Positions 32,005 to 41,800 of a stretch of DNA of 64,000 nt are shown piece by piece. Positions within the stretch are counted from its first letter, which is position 1, and the number at the start of each line of letters is the position of its first letter. Source of the DNA: Streptomyces sp. DG1A-41 (GTDB lineage: Bacteria > Actinomycetota > Actinomycetes > Streptomycetales > Streptomycetaceae); contig NZ_CP146350.1 in NCBI RefSeq assembly GCF_037055355.1, positions 3,309,001-3,373,000 of the forward strand, in the 5' to 3' direction. Position numbers and translations under genes: made by a program. Below the pieces are notes generated by a model that did no database searches, was not told where the DNA came from, and was given only the letters and a program-made list of their open reading frames with translations.

Positions 32005-33363
32005 CTACGAGAAGAGCCGCCGCCAGGTCTCCGGCCCGGGGTAGCCGTCCGCCGCGCCGCCCCGCCAGCCCTGGGTGCGCTGGAAGGCCTCGACGGCGCG
32101 CCGGTCCGCCTCGCCCCAGCGCGGCCCCGGCCCGACCTTGTAGAACCCGCCGAACCCCTTGCGCACCAGCTGCCTCCCCAGCTGGGTGACGTAGGTGTTG
32201 CTGGCGCCGGGCCGGAACATCGCCCGCCCCGGGTAGCCGGCAACCCCGTGGGAGGAGGGCGGCGGCCCCTCCGCCCCGGCCTTCACGTCCTTGCCCTTCC
32301 CCGTGACCAGCAGCTCCCAGGTGCGCGGGCCGGGCAGGCCGTCCGCGTCGGCGCCCGTCCAGCCCTGGGCCAGCTGGAAGGCCTGGGTCGCCCGCCGGTC
32401 CGCGTCCGTCCAGCGCGGTCCCGGGCCCGAGGCGTAGGAGCCACCGGCCCCGCGCGCGACGAGCATGCGGCCGAGCAGCGTGACGTACTTGTTGTGCGCG
32501 CCGGGGCCGAAATACGCCGCCCCCGGGTAGGGCGTGGCGGCCGGTGCGCCCGGTTCCCCGGCGGCCGGTTCCTTGCCCGGCACGGTCCCCGGTTCCTTCC
32601 CCGGCTCCTCCGGGGTGACGCCCTTGTACCGGTAGGGGACGTACTGATCGGAGTCGCTCCAGTAGGCGTACGGGGTGGAGTGCCGGCGGGTGTGCGGGCG
32701 GGTCTGCTCGTAGGCGATGTAGTAGCTGTGCGTGGAGTCCGTCCAGCCGCCGAAAATGACGACGTGCGAGCCGCTGTCGCGGTCGGCCGGATTGTGGAAC
32801 AGCAGAATGTCGCCCGGCTGGAGTTCCTCCTTGGAAATCCGCTCGCTGTATTGGGGGAGCCTGCCCGTCCCTTCGTTTCCGGGCAGCTTCCAGGCCATCG
32901 AGACATAGCCCGAGCAGTCCTGCCGGTAACCGTCGGACCAGTAGTCGTTCATGCTGTACGGCACCTTCGCGGCGACCCAGGTCTTGGCCCGGTTGATGAT
33001 CTCCGTACGGGTGATGGCGGTGGGCTTGGGGGTGACCGAGGGCTTCGCGGGACGGCCGCCGGGGCCGTGCAGCGGGGCCTTGCCGCCCTGGGGGGTGTCA
33101 GGGCCTCCCTGAGGGGTGTCAGGCTCGTCACCTGCGGAAACGCCGGATCGGTGGGGTGCGTGCGAGGCGGCTGCGGCCGGTACGGCGTGGCCCGCGCCGA
33201 GCGCCGTCGAGGCCACGGCGGCAAGGGCGAGGGCACGGTGTGCGGCCGGGTGGGCGGTGGCGCGGCCGGACTGGGAATGCGGCAGGACGCGGCGCCAGTG
33301 GACGCAGCCGGGGCAGTCGCAGTCGCTCGCGGGGTCGAATTCCTCGAATACCGGAGACTCCAT
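32005..33363 (-). CDS. NlpC/P60-type cell-wall protein with two peptidoglycan-binding modules
   Basis: A 452-residue protein. The N-terminus begins with an acidic stretch and a cysteine motif DCDCPGCVHWRR, then a hydrophobic helix (RALALAAVASTALGAGHAV), so it is membrane-anchored or exported with an unusual leader. Residues about 110-225 hold an NlpC/P60-like or amidase-like domain with YRQDCSGYVSMAWKLPG (catalytic Cys) and GSHVVIFGGW (catalytic His). Two repeats at the C-terminus (about 285-350 and 380-452), each with GPGPRW.DADRRA..AFQ, are putative peptidoglycan-binding. ATG 33363 is preceded by GAGGGG. It likely remodels the wall. Confidence 0.8.
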   Translation of the reverse strand: MESPVFEEFDPASDCDCPGCVHWRRVLPHSQSGRATAHPAAHRALALAAVASTALGAGHAVPAAAASHAPHRSGVSAGDEPDTPQGGPDTPQGGKAPLHGPGGRPAKPSVTPKPTAITRTEIINRAKTWVAAKVPYSMNDYWSDGYRQDCSGYVSMAWKLPGNEGTGRLPQYSERISKEELQPGDILLFHNPADRDSGSHVVIFGGWTDSTHSYYIAYEQTRPHTRRHSTPYAYWSDSDQYVPYRYKGVTPEEPGKEPGTVPGKEPAAGEPGAPAATPYPGAAYFGPGAHNKYVTLLGRMLVARGAGGSYASGPGPRWTDADRRATQAFQLAQGWTGADADGLPGPRTWELLVTGKGKDVKAGAEGPPPSSHGVAGYPGRAMFRPGASNTYVTQLGRQLVRKGFGGFYKVGPGPRWGEADRRAVEAFQRTQGWRGGAADGYPGPETWRRLFS

Positions 33364-33516
33364 GCGATTCCCCTCACACTTCCGGCGGAAAAAGGCCGCG
33401 CCTGTATCCGTCCGGGCGCGCGCCGTCAGTTTCTCAACTGTCTTCCGCACGCGCATGCTGACGGTCCGAATGATGTACACCGCGCCGCACGGGAGCCCTC
33501 CCGGGCCCGGACGGGT

Positions 33517-33548
33517 GGTCGGGAGCACCTCCGGGCGTCCTGTAGAGT
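33517..33548 (+). promoter_or_regulatory. Promoter of tRNA-Lys copy 4 with GGTCSGRAGCACC box
   Basis: GGTCGGGAGCACC (33517-33529) is followed after 13 bases by TAGAGT (33543-33548) and after 14 more by the tRNA, exactly the arrangement seen at copy 2. Confidence 0.6.
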
Positions 33549-33562
33549 TACGCCGTCAGCGC

Positions 33563-33636
33563 GCGCCGCTAGCTCAGTTGGTTAGAGCAGCTGACTCTTA
33601 ATCAGCGGGTCCGGGGTTCGAGTCCCTGGCGGCGCA
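33563..33636 (+). tRNA. tRNA-Lys (anticodon CTT), copy 4
   Basis: Identical to the three other copies over all 74 positions. It stands alone between the NlpC/P60 gene and the FadR-type regulator and has its own promoter and terminator. Confidence 0.97.
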
Positions 33637-33643
33637 CCGACCG

Positions 33644-33673
33644 GAAGGCCCCTCGCGGAAGCGGGGGGCCTTC
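33644..33673 (+). terminator. Intrinsic terminator of tRNA-Lys copy 4
   Basis: GAAGGCCCCTCGC pairs with GCGGGGGGCCTTC over 13 bp (one wobble) around GGAA, followed by TTGT. The stem core GGCCCTC/GGGGGCC resembles that after copies 1 and 2. Confidence 0.8.
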
Positions 33674-33757
33674 TTGTATCTCCTGGGGCGCGAGGGCCGA
33701 CCCCTCTCTCTGGCCGGAACCCGGCCCACCGCGTGAATGGCCGGATACCCTCTCGCC

Positions 33758-34471
33758 ATGGCAGCGCGTGACCTCCAAGAGCGGATCAAGAAGCTCATCA
33801 TCGACCGCCGGCTGGCCTCCGGGGCCCCGCTGCCGACCGAGCCCGAGCTGATGGAGTACCTCGGCGCGAGCCGGAACTCGGTGCGGGAGGCGCTGAAGGC
33901 GCTCCAGGCGATGGGCATCGTGGAGATCCGGCACGGCTTCGGTACCTACGTCGGCCCGATGTCCCTGGCCCCGATGATCGAGGGCCTCGCCTTCCGCACG
34001 GTCGCCGGGCACTACCGGGGCGAGGACTCCCTGCTCCAGCTGCTGGAACTGCGGGAGGCGGTGGAGACCGGGCTGGTCTCCCGGCTCGCGGGGCGGATAC
34101 CGGAAGCGGACCTCGTTGAACTGGACGGGCTCGTCGACCGTATGGAGGAACAGGCCGCGCGCGGAGCCGGTCTCGCCGAGACCGACCGGGCCTTTCACGC
34201 CACCCTCTACCGGGGGCTGGACAACGTGCTGCTGAGCGAGGTCCTGGAGGCGTTCTGGGACGCCTTCCACCGGGTCCGCACGGACCTCGGGGGCGTGCCG
34301 CAGGACCCGAAGGTGACCTGCCGGCAGCACCGGGAGATCCTCGACGCGGTCCGGTCCGGCGACTCGATGCGGGCGGAGGAGGCCATAAGAGAGCACTTCG
34401 GGAACATCCGCGCCCGCCTGTCCACAACGGCTCCACAGGGTCCCCACACCCGCCACAATGAACGCGTATGA
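33758..34471 (+). CDS. FadR-subfamily GntR transcriptional regulator (FCD domain)
   Basis: A 237-residue regulator. GntR winged helix at about 1-70 (GAPLPTEPELMEYLGASRNS, then VREALKALQAMGIVEIRHG) and an all-helical FCD ligand domain at about 85-220 with metal-binding residues in DRAFHATLY, CRQHREILDAV and IREHFGNI. The start is taken at ATG 33758; ATG 33737 in frame is possible and neither has an RBS, so the mRNA may be leaderless. It is 324 bp upstream of cslA in the same direction; no evidence that it controls csl genes. Confidence 0.82.
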   Translation: MAARDLQERIKKLIIDRRLASGAPLPTEPELMEYLGASRNSVREALKALQAMGIVEIRHGFGTYVGPMSLAPMIEGLAFRTVAGHYRGEDSLLQLLELREAVETGLVSRLAGRIPEADLVELDGLVDRMEEQAARGAGLAETDRAFHATLYRGLDNVLLSEVLEAFWDAFHRVRTDLGGVPQDPKVTCRQHREILDAVRSGDSMRAEEAIREHFGNIRARLSTTAPQGPHTRHNERV

Positions 34472-34795
34472 CCGGTAAACACCGCGTTTCGCACCTTGCG
34501 ATCATGATGAACGCCGTAGAACTCTGGTTTTCTGGTTTTTCAAGATGCTGCGCATACGCAGCAGTTGGGGGGCAAAAGAACCGGTTGCCGACCGGACGGG
34601 GGTAGGGGCCCTCGTTCATGAAGCGATGCCGTGGGGGGCACCATGCAACCGGAAGGTCGCGTTGCCGTGTCTATAAGGTGTGGGTGACGTGGTGACAGCG
34701 ACCCACCACTGATACGTCTGTGAAGGTCGAGGGGGACCTGCCGCAGACGAAGGAAGCGACGAAACACGCGGTGTCCGCGTGTGGGGGGATGACTC
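34472..34795. other. Control region upstream of cslA
   Basis: Gene-free 324 bp with locally low GC around 34515-34545 (runs of T). It holds the 18-bp inverted repeat at 34546. No terminator for the regulator gene was seen. Confidence 0.5.
34546..34563. promoter_or_regulatory. 18-bp inverted repeat upstream of cslA
   Basis: TGCTGCG and CGCAGCA form perfect 7-bp arms around CATA, directly after a T-rich stretch and 233 bp upstream of the cslA start. Candidate operator, possibly of the adjacent FadR-type regulator. Confidence 0.4.
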
Positions 34796-36799
34796 ATGAC
34801 GTCGAGGCCGACGGGCGCCCGGCAGCAGGACCACGACCCGTCCCAGACCACCCAGCTCAGGGTTCCGACGCATCGGATGAGCACCACGGGGACGTTCCGG
34901 CGGATCAAGAAGACGCTGCCGAGATACGACTACGAGCACTACAGCCGGCTCGCCGGTCCCCTCACCCAGCCTGATCCGACCAAGCCGTACAAGGTGCAGT
35001 ACCGGTCACTGATCTCGCAGGAACCGCACCGCATAAGAGTCGCGCTGATGCTGGCCGCGGCCCCGGTGCTGTCCGTCGTGCTGCTGGTGTGGCTGCTCCA
35101 GCCCGAGCACTGGACCGAGCGCGACTACCCGGCCTTCGACTGGCTGCCCGCGCTGGACGTGGTGATGCTGGTCTCGATCGGCCTGATCGAGTTCTTCCGC
35201 TGCATGAACGTGGTCTCGAACGCGCACGCCACGCTGGTCGCCCGCGACCCGGTCCCGGTGGTGCCCGAGACCGGCACCAGAGTGGCCTTCCTCACCTCCT
35301 TCGTGCCCGGCAAGGAGCCGCTGGAGATGGTGACGAAGACGCTTGAGGCCGCGGTGAAGATCCGCCACCGGGGCCTCATGCACGTCTGGCTGCTCGACGA
35401 GGGCGACGACCCCGAGGTGAAGGCGGTCTGCGAGCGCCTCGGCGTGCACCACTTCTCCCGCAAGGGCGTCGCCAAGTGGAACCAGGCCGAGGGCCCGCAC
35501 CGCGCCAAGACCAAGCACGGCAACTACAACGCCTGGCTGGAGGCGCACGGCGACGACTACGACTTCTTCGCCTCGGTCGACACCGACCACGTGCCGCTGC
35601 CCAACTACCTGGAGCGGATGCTCGGCTTCTTCCGCGACCCGGACGTCGGCTTCGTCATCGGCCCGCAGGTGTACGGCAACTACGACAACCCCATCACCAA
35701 GGCCGCCGAGTCGCAGCAGTTCCTCTTCCACGCGCTGATCCAGCGCGCGGGCAACCGCTACGGCTCCCCGATGTTCGTCGGCACGTCCAACGCCGTGCGC
35801 ATCAAGGCGCTGAAGCAGATCGGCGGTCTGTACGACTCGATCACCGAGGACATGGCGACCGGCTTCGAGATGCACCGCCACAAGAACCCGGCGACGGGCA
35901 ACAAGTGGCGCTCGGTCTACACCCCGGACGTCCTCGCGGTCGGTGAGGGCCCCAGCGCCTGGACGGACTTCTTCACCCAGCAGATGCGCTGGTCACGGGG
36001 GACGTACGAGACGATCCTCAAGCAGTACTGGAAGGGCTGGTACTCGCTGCCGCCGAGCAAGCTCTTCAACTACACGATGATGATCATCTTCTACCCGATG
36101 TCGGCCCTGAACTGGATCCTGGCGGCGCTGAGCTGCTGCCTGTTCCTGGGCCTGGGTGCCTCGGGTGTGAACATCGACCCTGCGGTGTGGCTGATGCTCT
36201 ACGGCAACGCCTCCGCGCTCCAGATCGGCCTGTACGTCTGGAACCGCCGGCACAACGTCTCGCCGCACGAGCCGGAGGGCTCCGGCGGTGTGGCCGGCAT
36301 GGTGATGTCCGCACTGTCGGCGCCGCTGTACGCGAAGGCGCTGTTCGACTCCGTGCTGCGGCGCAAGAGCAAGTTCGTGGTCACGCCCAAGGGTGATTCG
36401 GCGAGCCCGGACCGGTGGTTCGCGACGTTCCGCTACCACTGGTACTTCGTCGTGATCTTCGGTGCGTCGATCGCGGCCGGCTTCGTCTTCGGCCACTCGC
36501 ACCCCGCGATGATCATCTGGGCGTCGTTCGCGCTGTTGATCACCGCCTCGCCGGTCTTCGCCTGGCGCTGGCAGCTGCGGCAGGACGCGAAGAAGCCCGC
36601 CGCACCCGCCGGGGAGCAGCCGCAGGACCCTGCGGGGCCGCACCGGACGCAGCCGCTGCCCATCCCGCAGCAGGCGGCGCCGCACGCCCCGCAGAACAAG
36701 CCCGGTTGGGCCGCCGCCCCGGGCGGAAACGGGGAGGTCGGGGGGACCGACCAGACCATGCAGATCGCCCTTGGTGGACTTGGGGGACGTAAGGAATGA
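34796..36799 (+). CDS. cslA: Cellulose synthase-like glycosyltransferase CslA
   Basis: A 667-residue family 2 glycosyltransferase. Two membrane helices near residues 80-140, the catalytic domain about 160-430 with VWLLDEGDD, ASVDTDHVPLP (DxD), the base in TEDMATG and the acceptor motif QQMRWSRG (QxxRW), then about four more helices. A Pro/Gln-rich cytoplasmic tail of about 80 residues ends the chain. It polymerises a beta-glucan at hyphal tips and is needed for aerial growth and attachment in S. coelicolor/lividans. The ATG has GGGGGG seven bases upstream; the end overlaps glxA as ATGA, so the pair is coupled. Confidence 0.95.
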   Translation: MTSRPTGARQQDHDPSQTTQLRVPTHRMSTTGTFRRIKKTLPRYDYEHYSRLAGPLTQPDPTKPYKVQYRSLISQEPHRIRVALMLAAAPVLSVVLLVWLLQPEHWTERDYPAFDWLPALDVVMLVSIGLIEFFRCMNVVSNAHATLVARDPVPVVPETGTRVAFLTSFVPGKEPLEMVTKTLEAAVKIRHRGLMHVWLLDEGDDPEVKAVCERLGVHHFSRKGVAKWNQAEGPHRAKTKHGNYNAWLEAHGDDYDFFASVDTDHVPLPNYLERMLGFFRDPDVGFVIGPQVYGNYDNPITKAAESQQFLFHALIQRAGNRYGSPMFVGTSNAVRIKALKQIGGLYDSITEDMATGFEMHRHKNPATGNKWRSVYTPDVLAVGEGPSAWTDFFTQQMRWSRGTYETILKQYWKGWYSLPPSKLFNYTMMIIFYPMSALNWILAALSCCLFLGLGASGVNIDPAVWLMLYGNASALQIGLYVWNRRHNVSPHEPEGSGGVAGMVMSALSAPLYAKALFDSVLRRKSKFVVTPKGDSASPDRWFATFRYHWYFVVIFGASIAAGFVFGHSHPAMIIWASFALLITASPVFAWRWQLRQDAKKPAAPAGEQPQDPAGPHRTQPLPIPQQAAPHAPQNKPGWAAAPGGNGEVGGTDQTMQIALGGLGGRKE

Positions 36800-38736
36800 A
36801 CGACCGTGCAGGCCGCCGCCGGGCCCGTCGACTCGCGATCGGCACGGCGGTGGTACTCGCGCTGGCCGGTGCGAACGGGCCGTGGCTGTACCGCTTGGGG
36901 ACCGAGAAATACCACCAGTACACAATCAACAAGCCGGAGTACAAGGCCGCGAACGGCAAGTGGGAGATCATCGAGTTTCCCGAGGAATACCGGCAGAACA
37001 CGATCCACGCGGCGCTGCTGCGCACCGGCAAGGTGCTGCTCGTCGCGGGGTCGGGCAACAACCAGGACAACTTCGACGCGAAGAAGTTCGACACACGGAT
37101 CTGGGACCCGGTCAAGGGCACCATCAAGAAGGTCCCGACGCCCAGCGACCTGTTCTGCACCGGCCACACCCAGCTCGCCAACGGCAACCTGCTGATCGCG
37201 GGCGGCACCAAGCGGTACGAGAAGCTCAAGGGTGACGTCACCAAGGCCGGCGGCCTGATGATCGTCCACAACGAGAACCCGGACAAGCCGATCACGCTGC
37301 CCGCGGGCACGAAGTTCACGGGCAAGGAGAACGGCAAGACCTTCGTCTCGAAGGACCCGGTGCTCGTGCCGCGCGCGAAGAAGGTCTTCGACAAGGCGAC
37401 CGGCAAGTTCCTGCGCAACGACCCCGGTCTCGGCCGGATCTACGTCGAGGCGCAGAAGCGGGGCCAGAAGTACGAGACGGGCACGCAGGACAACTACCGC
37501 GTGCACGGCCTGAAGGGCGATGACGCGCGTAACACGTACGGCATCGCGCAGAAGCTCGCCCTCGACAAGAAGGACTTCCAGGGGATCCGGGACGCCTTCG
37601 AGTTCGACCCCGTGGCCGAGAAGTACATCAAGGTCGACCCGATGAAGGAGGCCCGCTGGTACCCGACGCTCACCACCCTGAGCGACGGGAAGATCCTCAG
37701 CGTCTCCGGCCTGGACGACATCGGCCAGCTGGTCCCGGGCAAGAACGAGGTCTTCGACCCGAAGACCAAGAAGTGGACCTACACCGACAAGGTCCGTCAG
37801 TTCCCGACCTATCCGGCGCTGTTCCTCATGCAGAACGGCAAGATCTTCTACTCGGGTTCCAACGCGGGCTACGGGCCGGACGACGTGGGCCGTGAGCCGG
37901 GCGTGTGGGACGTGGACACCAACAAGTTCACGAAGATCCCCGGCCTGAGCGACCCCAAGCTGATGGAGACGTCCGGCACGGTGCTGCTGCCGCCCGCGCA
38001 GGACGAGAAGTACATGGTGATCGGCGGCGGTGGCGTCGGCGAGTCCAAGGAGTCCAGCGAGAAGACCCGGATCGTCGACCTCAAGGACGACGACCCGCGC
38101 TTCGTGGACGGCCCGTCCCTGGACAAGGGCACGCGCTACCCGAACGCCTCGATCCTGCCCGACGACAGCGTGCTGATCTCCGGCGGTTCGCAGGACTACC
38201 GGGGCCGCAGCGACTCCAACATCTTCGAGGCGCGGCTCTACGACACGGAGAAGAACAAGCTCAGGCGGGTCGCCGACCCGCTGGTGGGCCGCAACTACCA
38301 CTCCGGGTCGATTCTGCTGCCCGACGGCCGTGTGATGTTCTTCGGCTCGGACTCGCTGTACGGCGACAAGGCCAACACCAAGCCGGGCACGTTCGAGCAG
38401 CGCATCGAGATCTACACACCGCCGTACCTCTACGGCAGCGGGGACCAGCCCTCGCTGTCCGGCGGGCCGCAGACCATCGAGCGCGGCGGGACGGGGACGT
38501 TCACCTCGTCGGACGCGGCGAAGATCCAGAAGGTCCGGCTGATCCGCCCGAGCGCCGCCACGCACGTCACGGACGTCGACCAGCGGTCGATCGCCCTGGA
38601 CTTCAAGGCGTCCGGCGACAAGCTGACGGTGACCGTGCCGAAGAACCGGAACCTGGTCCAGGCGGGCTGGTACATGCTGTTCGTGACGGACGACCGGGGC
38701 ACGCCGAGCAAGGCGCAGTGGGTCAAGGTGCCGTAG
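36796..38736 (+). CDS. glxA: Copper radical oxidase GlxA (galactose oxidase-like)
   Basis: A 646-residue protein with an N-terminal basic/hydrophobic signal anchor (RRLAIGTAVVLALAGANG), Kelch-type beta-propeller and C-terminal DUF1929-like immunoglobulin domain. C121 in DLFCTGHTQLANG is the cysteine that cross-links to tyrosine to form the radical cofactor in S. lividans GlxA. GRNYHSGSILLPDGRVM is a conserved active-site stretch. It oxidises sugars and yields hydrogen peroxide outside the membrane and acts with CslA in tip-glucan deposition. Translationally coupled to cslA and followed by a strong terminator. Confidence 0.95.
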   Translation: MNDRAGRRRARRLAIGTAVVLALAGANGPWLYRLGTEKYHQYTINKPEYKAANGKWEIIEFPEEYRQNTIHAALLRTGKVLLVAGSGNNQDNFDAKKFDTRIWDPVKGTIKKVPTPSDLFCTGHTQLANGNLLIAGGTKRYEKLKGDVTKAGGLMIVHNENPDKPITLPAGTKFTGKENGKTFVSKDPVLVPRAKKVFDKATGKFLRNDPGLGRIYVEAQKRGQKYETGTQDNYRVHGLKGDDARNTYGIAQKLALDKKDFQGIRDAFEFDPVAEKYIKVDPMKEARWYPTLTTLSDGKILSVSGLDDIGQLVPGKNEVFDPKTKKWTYTDKVRQFPTYPALFLMQNGKIFYSGSNAGYGPDDVGREPGVWDVDTNKFTKIPGLSDPKLMETSGTVLLPPAQDEKYMVIGGGGVGESKESSEKTRIVDLKDDDPRFVDGPSLDKGTRYPNASILPDDSVLISGGSQDYRGRSDSNIFEARLYDTEKNKLRRVADPLVGRNYHSGSILLPDGRVMFFGSDSLYGDKANTKPGTFEQRIEIYTPPYLYGSGDQPSLSGGPQTIERGGTGTFTSSDAAKIQKVRLIRPSAATHVTDVDQRSIALDFKASGDKLTVTVPKNRNLVQAGWYMLFVTDDRGTPSKAQWVKVP

Positions 38737-38749
38737 GAATCGGCTGATC

Positions 38750-38781
38750 GGGGCGCTCTCCCGTGCGGCGGGGGGCGCCCC
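38750..38781 (+). terminator. Terminator of the cslA-glxA operon
   Basis: GGGGCGC (38750-38756) and GCGCCCC (38775-38781) enclose further pairing CTCTCCCG/CGGCGGGG. It lies 13 bp after the glxA stop and separates it from the STAND-type gene. Confidence 0.7.
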
Positions 38782-38892
38782 TGCTGCATGTCCGGGTGTT
38801 GACGGGAAACCGGCTTGACCCGCGTACGGCATCTGGGGTGCCCTCGGTACGACATCGACACGTGTGGTCAACGGTGGCGGGGGAAACGGGAG

Positions 38893-41800
38893 ATGACCGA
38901 GTCGACCACGTCGGACCCGGCGGCCGAGGAGGTCCTGGCCGCCGCGACCGTCCAGGTCACAGGCGCGGACGGGCACATCGGCGGCCTGGGGGTGCTCATC
39001 GCGCCGACTTTGGTGCTGACCTGCGCTCATGTCGTACTGGAGGCCTCGGGGCGGCCGGCCCGCCAGGAGGAGCGCCCCGACGGACCCCTCGGTGTCCGCC
39101 TGGTCCTCCGTGAGGGCGAGCCGGTGGATGCCGTCGTCCGCGACTGGGTCCCGGTACGCGCGAACGGCACCGGGGACATGGCCGTACTCTCACTGGCCGA
39201 CCCGCTGTCGGAGACCCGGCCGGTCGTCATGGTCGCGCCCCGGGACGTCTGGGACCACAAGGCCATCGTTTTCGGACTGCCGAGGGACGACACCGGCGGC
39301 GGCTGGCACACGGCCCGCCTGCGCGCCCGTACCGGCACGGGCCGGCTCCAGATGTCGCCGCTCGACGGGCAGTCGGACCCGATCCAGCCCGGCTTCAGCG
39401 GCTCGGCCGTATGGGACGACGACCTCGGTGCCGTGGTCGGCATCGTCGCCTCGATCTCCCCCGCGCACCGCGGACAGGCCTTCTGCATCCCGACCCGCAC
39501 GCTCCTCGACGAACTGCCGGAACTGGCCGAACTCCTCGCGCCCTCCTCCCCCTTCCCGGGCCTGCGCCCGTACACCGAGGAGCACAGCGCGCACTTCTTC
39601 GGCCGGGACGAGGACGTCACCGCGGTCGTCGACCTGCTCTGCCCGCGCGGGTCGCTGCCCGAGGGCTGCGTGACCCTGACCGGCCCCTCCGGCTCCGGCA
39701 AGTCGTCCCTCCTCATGGCGGGCGTCCTGCCCCGCCTGAAGGAGCAGGACGTCGAGGTCGTCACCCTGCGCGCGGAGGGCCGCCAGCCGGACGCCGCGGC
39801 GATACGGGACGCACTGCGGACCCACCGCTCGGCACGCGGACTCGTGCTGGCACTCGACCAGGCGGAGGCGCTGCTGCTGCGCCCCGAGGAGGAGCTGCGC
39901 TCCCTGGTCGACGCCCTCCTCGACGCCTGCCGGCACCCCGGAGTGGCGGTCCTGGTCGCGCTGCGGACCGACTTCCAGGACGCGGCCCTGCGCCACCCGG
40001 AGCTGAGCCGGCTGGTCGGCGGCGCGCCCGCGCACCAGCTGGGCCTGATGACCCGCGAGCAGCTCACCGAGGTGGTCCGGCTGCCGCTGCGGGCCTTCCC
40101 CGGCGTGGAGTACGACAGCGGCCTGGCCGACCGGCTCATCGAGGACGCGGCGGGCCGGCCGGGAGCCCTGCCCCTGCTCGGGTTCGTCCTGACCACCCTG
40201 TGGGAACGGCAGGTCGGCGGCCGGCTCCGCCTCGACACCTACCGCGAACTGGGCGGCCTCGGCGGGGTACTGGGCAGCAGGGCGGACTCCGCGTGGCGAC
40301 GGGCGCTGCGGGGCGCGGCGCCGGATACCGCCACCGGGCTGCTCCGCGCACTGATCCAGGTCCCGCCCGGCAGCGGCACGGCCCTGCGCGCCCGGCTCGC
40401 CCGCCGCGACGCGGGCGAGGAGCGGTGGGCCGTCGCCCGGGAGCTCGTCGAGGCCCGCGTCTTGGTGGTGGGCGCGGATCCCGAGCGGGGCGAGACGGTC
40501 GAGCTGGCCCACGAGGCCCTCATCGAACACTGGCAGCCGCTGGCCGAGCAGCTGGAGAAAGACCGTACGTTCCTCACCTGGCGCGGCGAACTGCGCTACG
40601 ACCGCGCCCGCTGGTGGCGGGAAGGACGGCCCGACGGCCTGCTGCTGGAGGATCCGGCACTGTCGGTGGCGGAGCGGTGGCTCGCGGATCGGCGTGACGA
40701 ACTCACCCAGGAGGACCGGCAGTTCATCGAGGCGAGTGTCGGACTGAGGGCTCGTAAGGCACACGAGGCCGCGAGGTCCGAGCGCCGGAAGCGGTATCTG
40801 CGGGTGCTGTGGGCGGTGGTCACGGTGCTGGCCGTGGTGGCGGCGGCGGTGGTGTCCGTGCTGTATCTGAACCTGCTGACGGAGCAGCGGCGGTTGGTTT
40901 CGGATCGGTTGGCGCAGCAGGCTGCGAGTATCGACGGCACGTCCCTGGCCGTGTCCTCGCTGTACACGGTCGGGGCGTATCGGGCGGAGGCCCGGCCTGA
41001 TGCGCGGTCCGCCCTGCTGGCGCAGTACTTGCGCTTGCAGGACGTGGAGCGGGTGTTGATGGAGGGGCGTCACGATGTCGAAGACGTCGCGCTCACGGAG
41101 GACGGCGCCTACGCGTACGCCCTGCTCGGCAGCGGCCATTACGTGCGACTCGACCTGCGGGGCAAAGCCCGGCCGAAGCCCTACCTCTACAACAAGGCGA
41201 CCGACAACGCGCGTATGGCCGTGTCGCCCGACGGCCGGATCGCGGCCCGGGCGTCCGACTGGGGTGTGATCTCGCTCGGCATCCCGGCTCCCTCCGGCGG
41301 CCTGCGGACCGTCACACTCCGGCAGAAGGAGCAGATGGGGGACAACCTGCGCGGCGTCCACGACCTGGCCTTCGACGGGGACGGCAAGCGGATTCTCGCC
41401 GCGATCCCCCGCGAGGGCGTGCTCGTGTGGAACACGGACACCGGCCGCCGCACGGGCCGTACGCTCGCCCCGCCGAAGGGCTGGGATGCCGCACAGGCCT
41501 GGTTCGGTGCGGACGGTACGGTGGTCGCGCGGATCGTGCCGAAGGACGCCGCCGCGGACAACGCCCGCGGCCGGCTGGTCTCCTGGAACCTCGACAGCGG
41601 TGCCCTGCACCGCCCCTGGGGCGAGCAGGCCGCGGCCTCGGCGACGGTCAGCGGCAACGGCCGCGTCCTGGTCACCTGCACGACCCAGGGCGTGCTCGAA
41701 GCGTGGCGGCTGGGTGCCTCGCCGAAGCGCTTCCGCAGCTGGAACAACTCCGGCTTCCAGGGCCTGTGCCCGCTCCACACGCCCCGGCTCGACGCCTCCG

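Noticed and set aside
34540..34939. Short minus-strand genes in the cslA upstream region
   Set aside because: No RBS, no family character and overlap with the cslA start.
36433..39030. 865-codon minus frame antisense to glxA and cslA
   Set aside because: Shadow frame with valine/arginine-rich sequence and no start signal; glxA is well supported.
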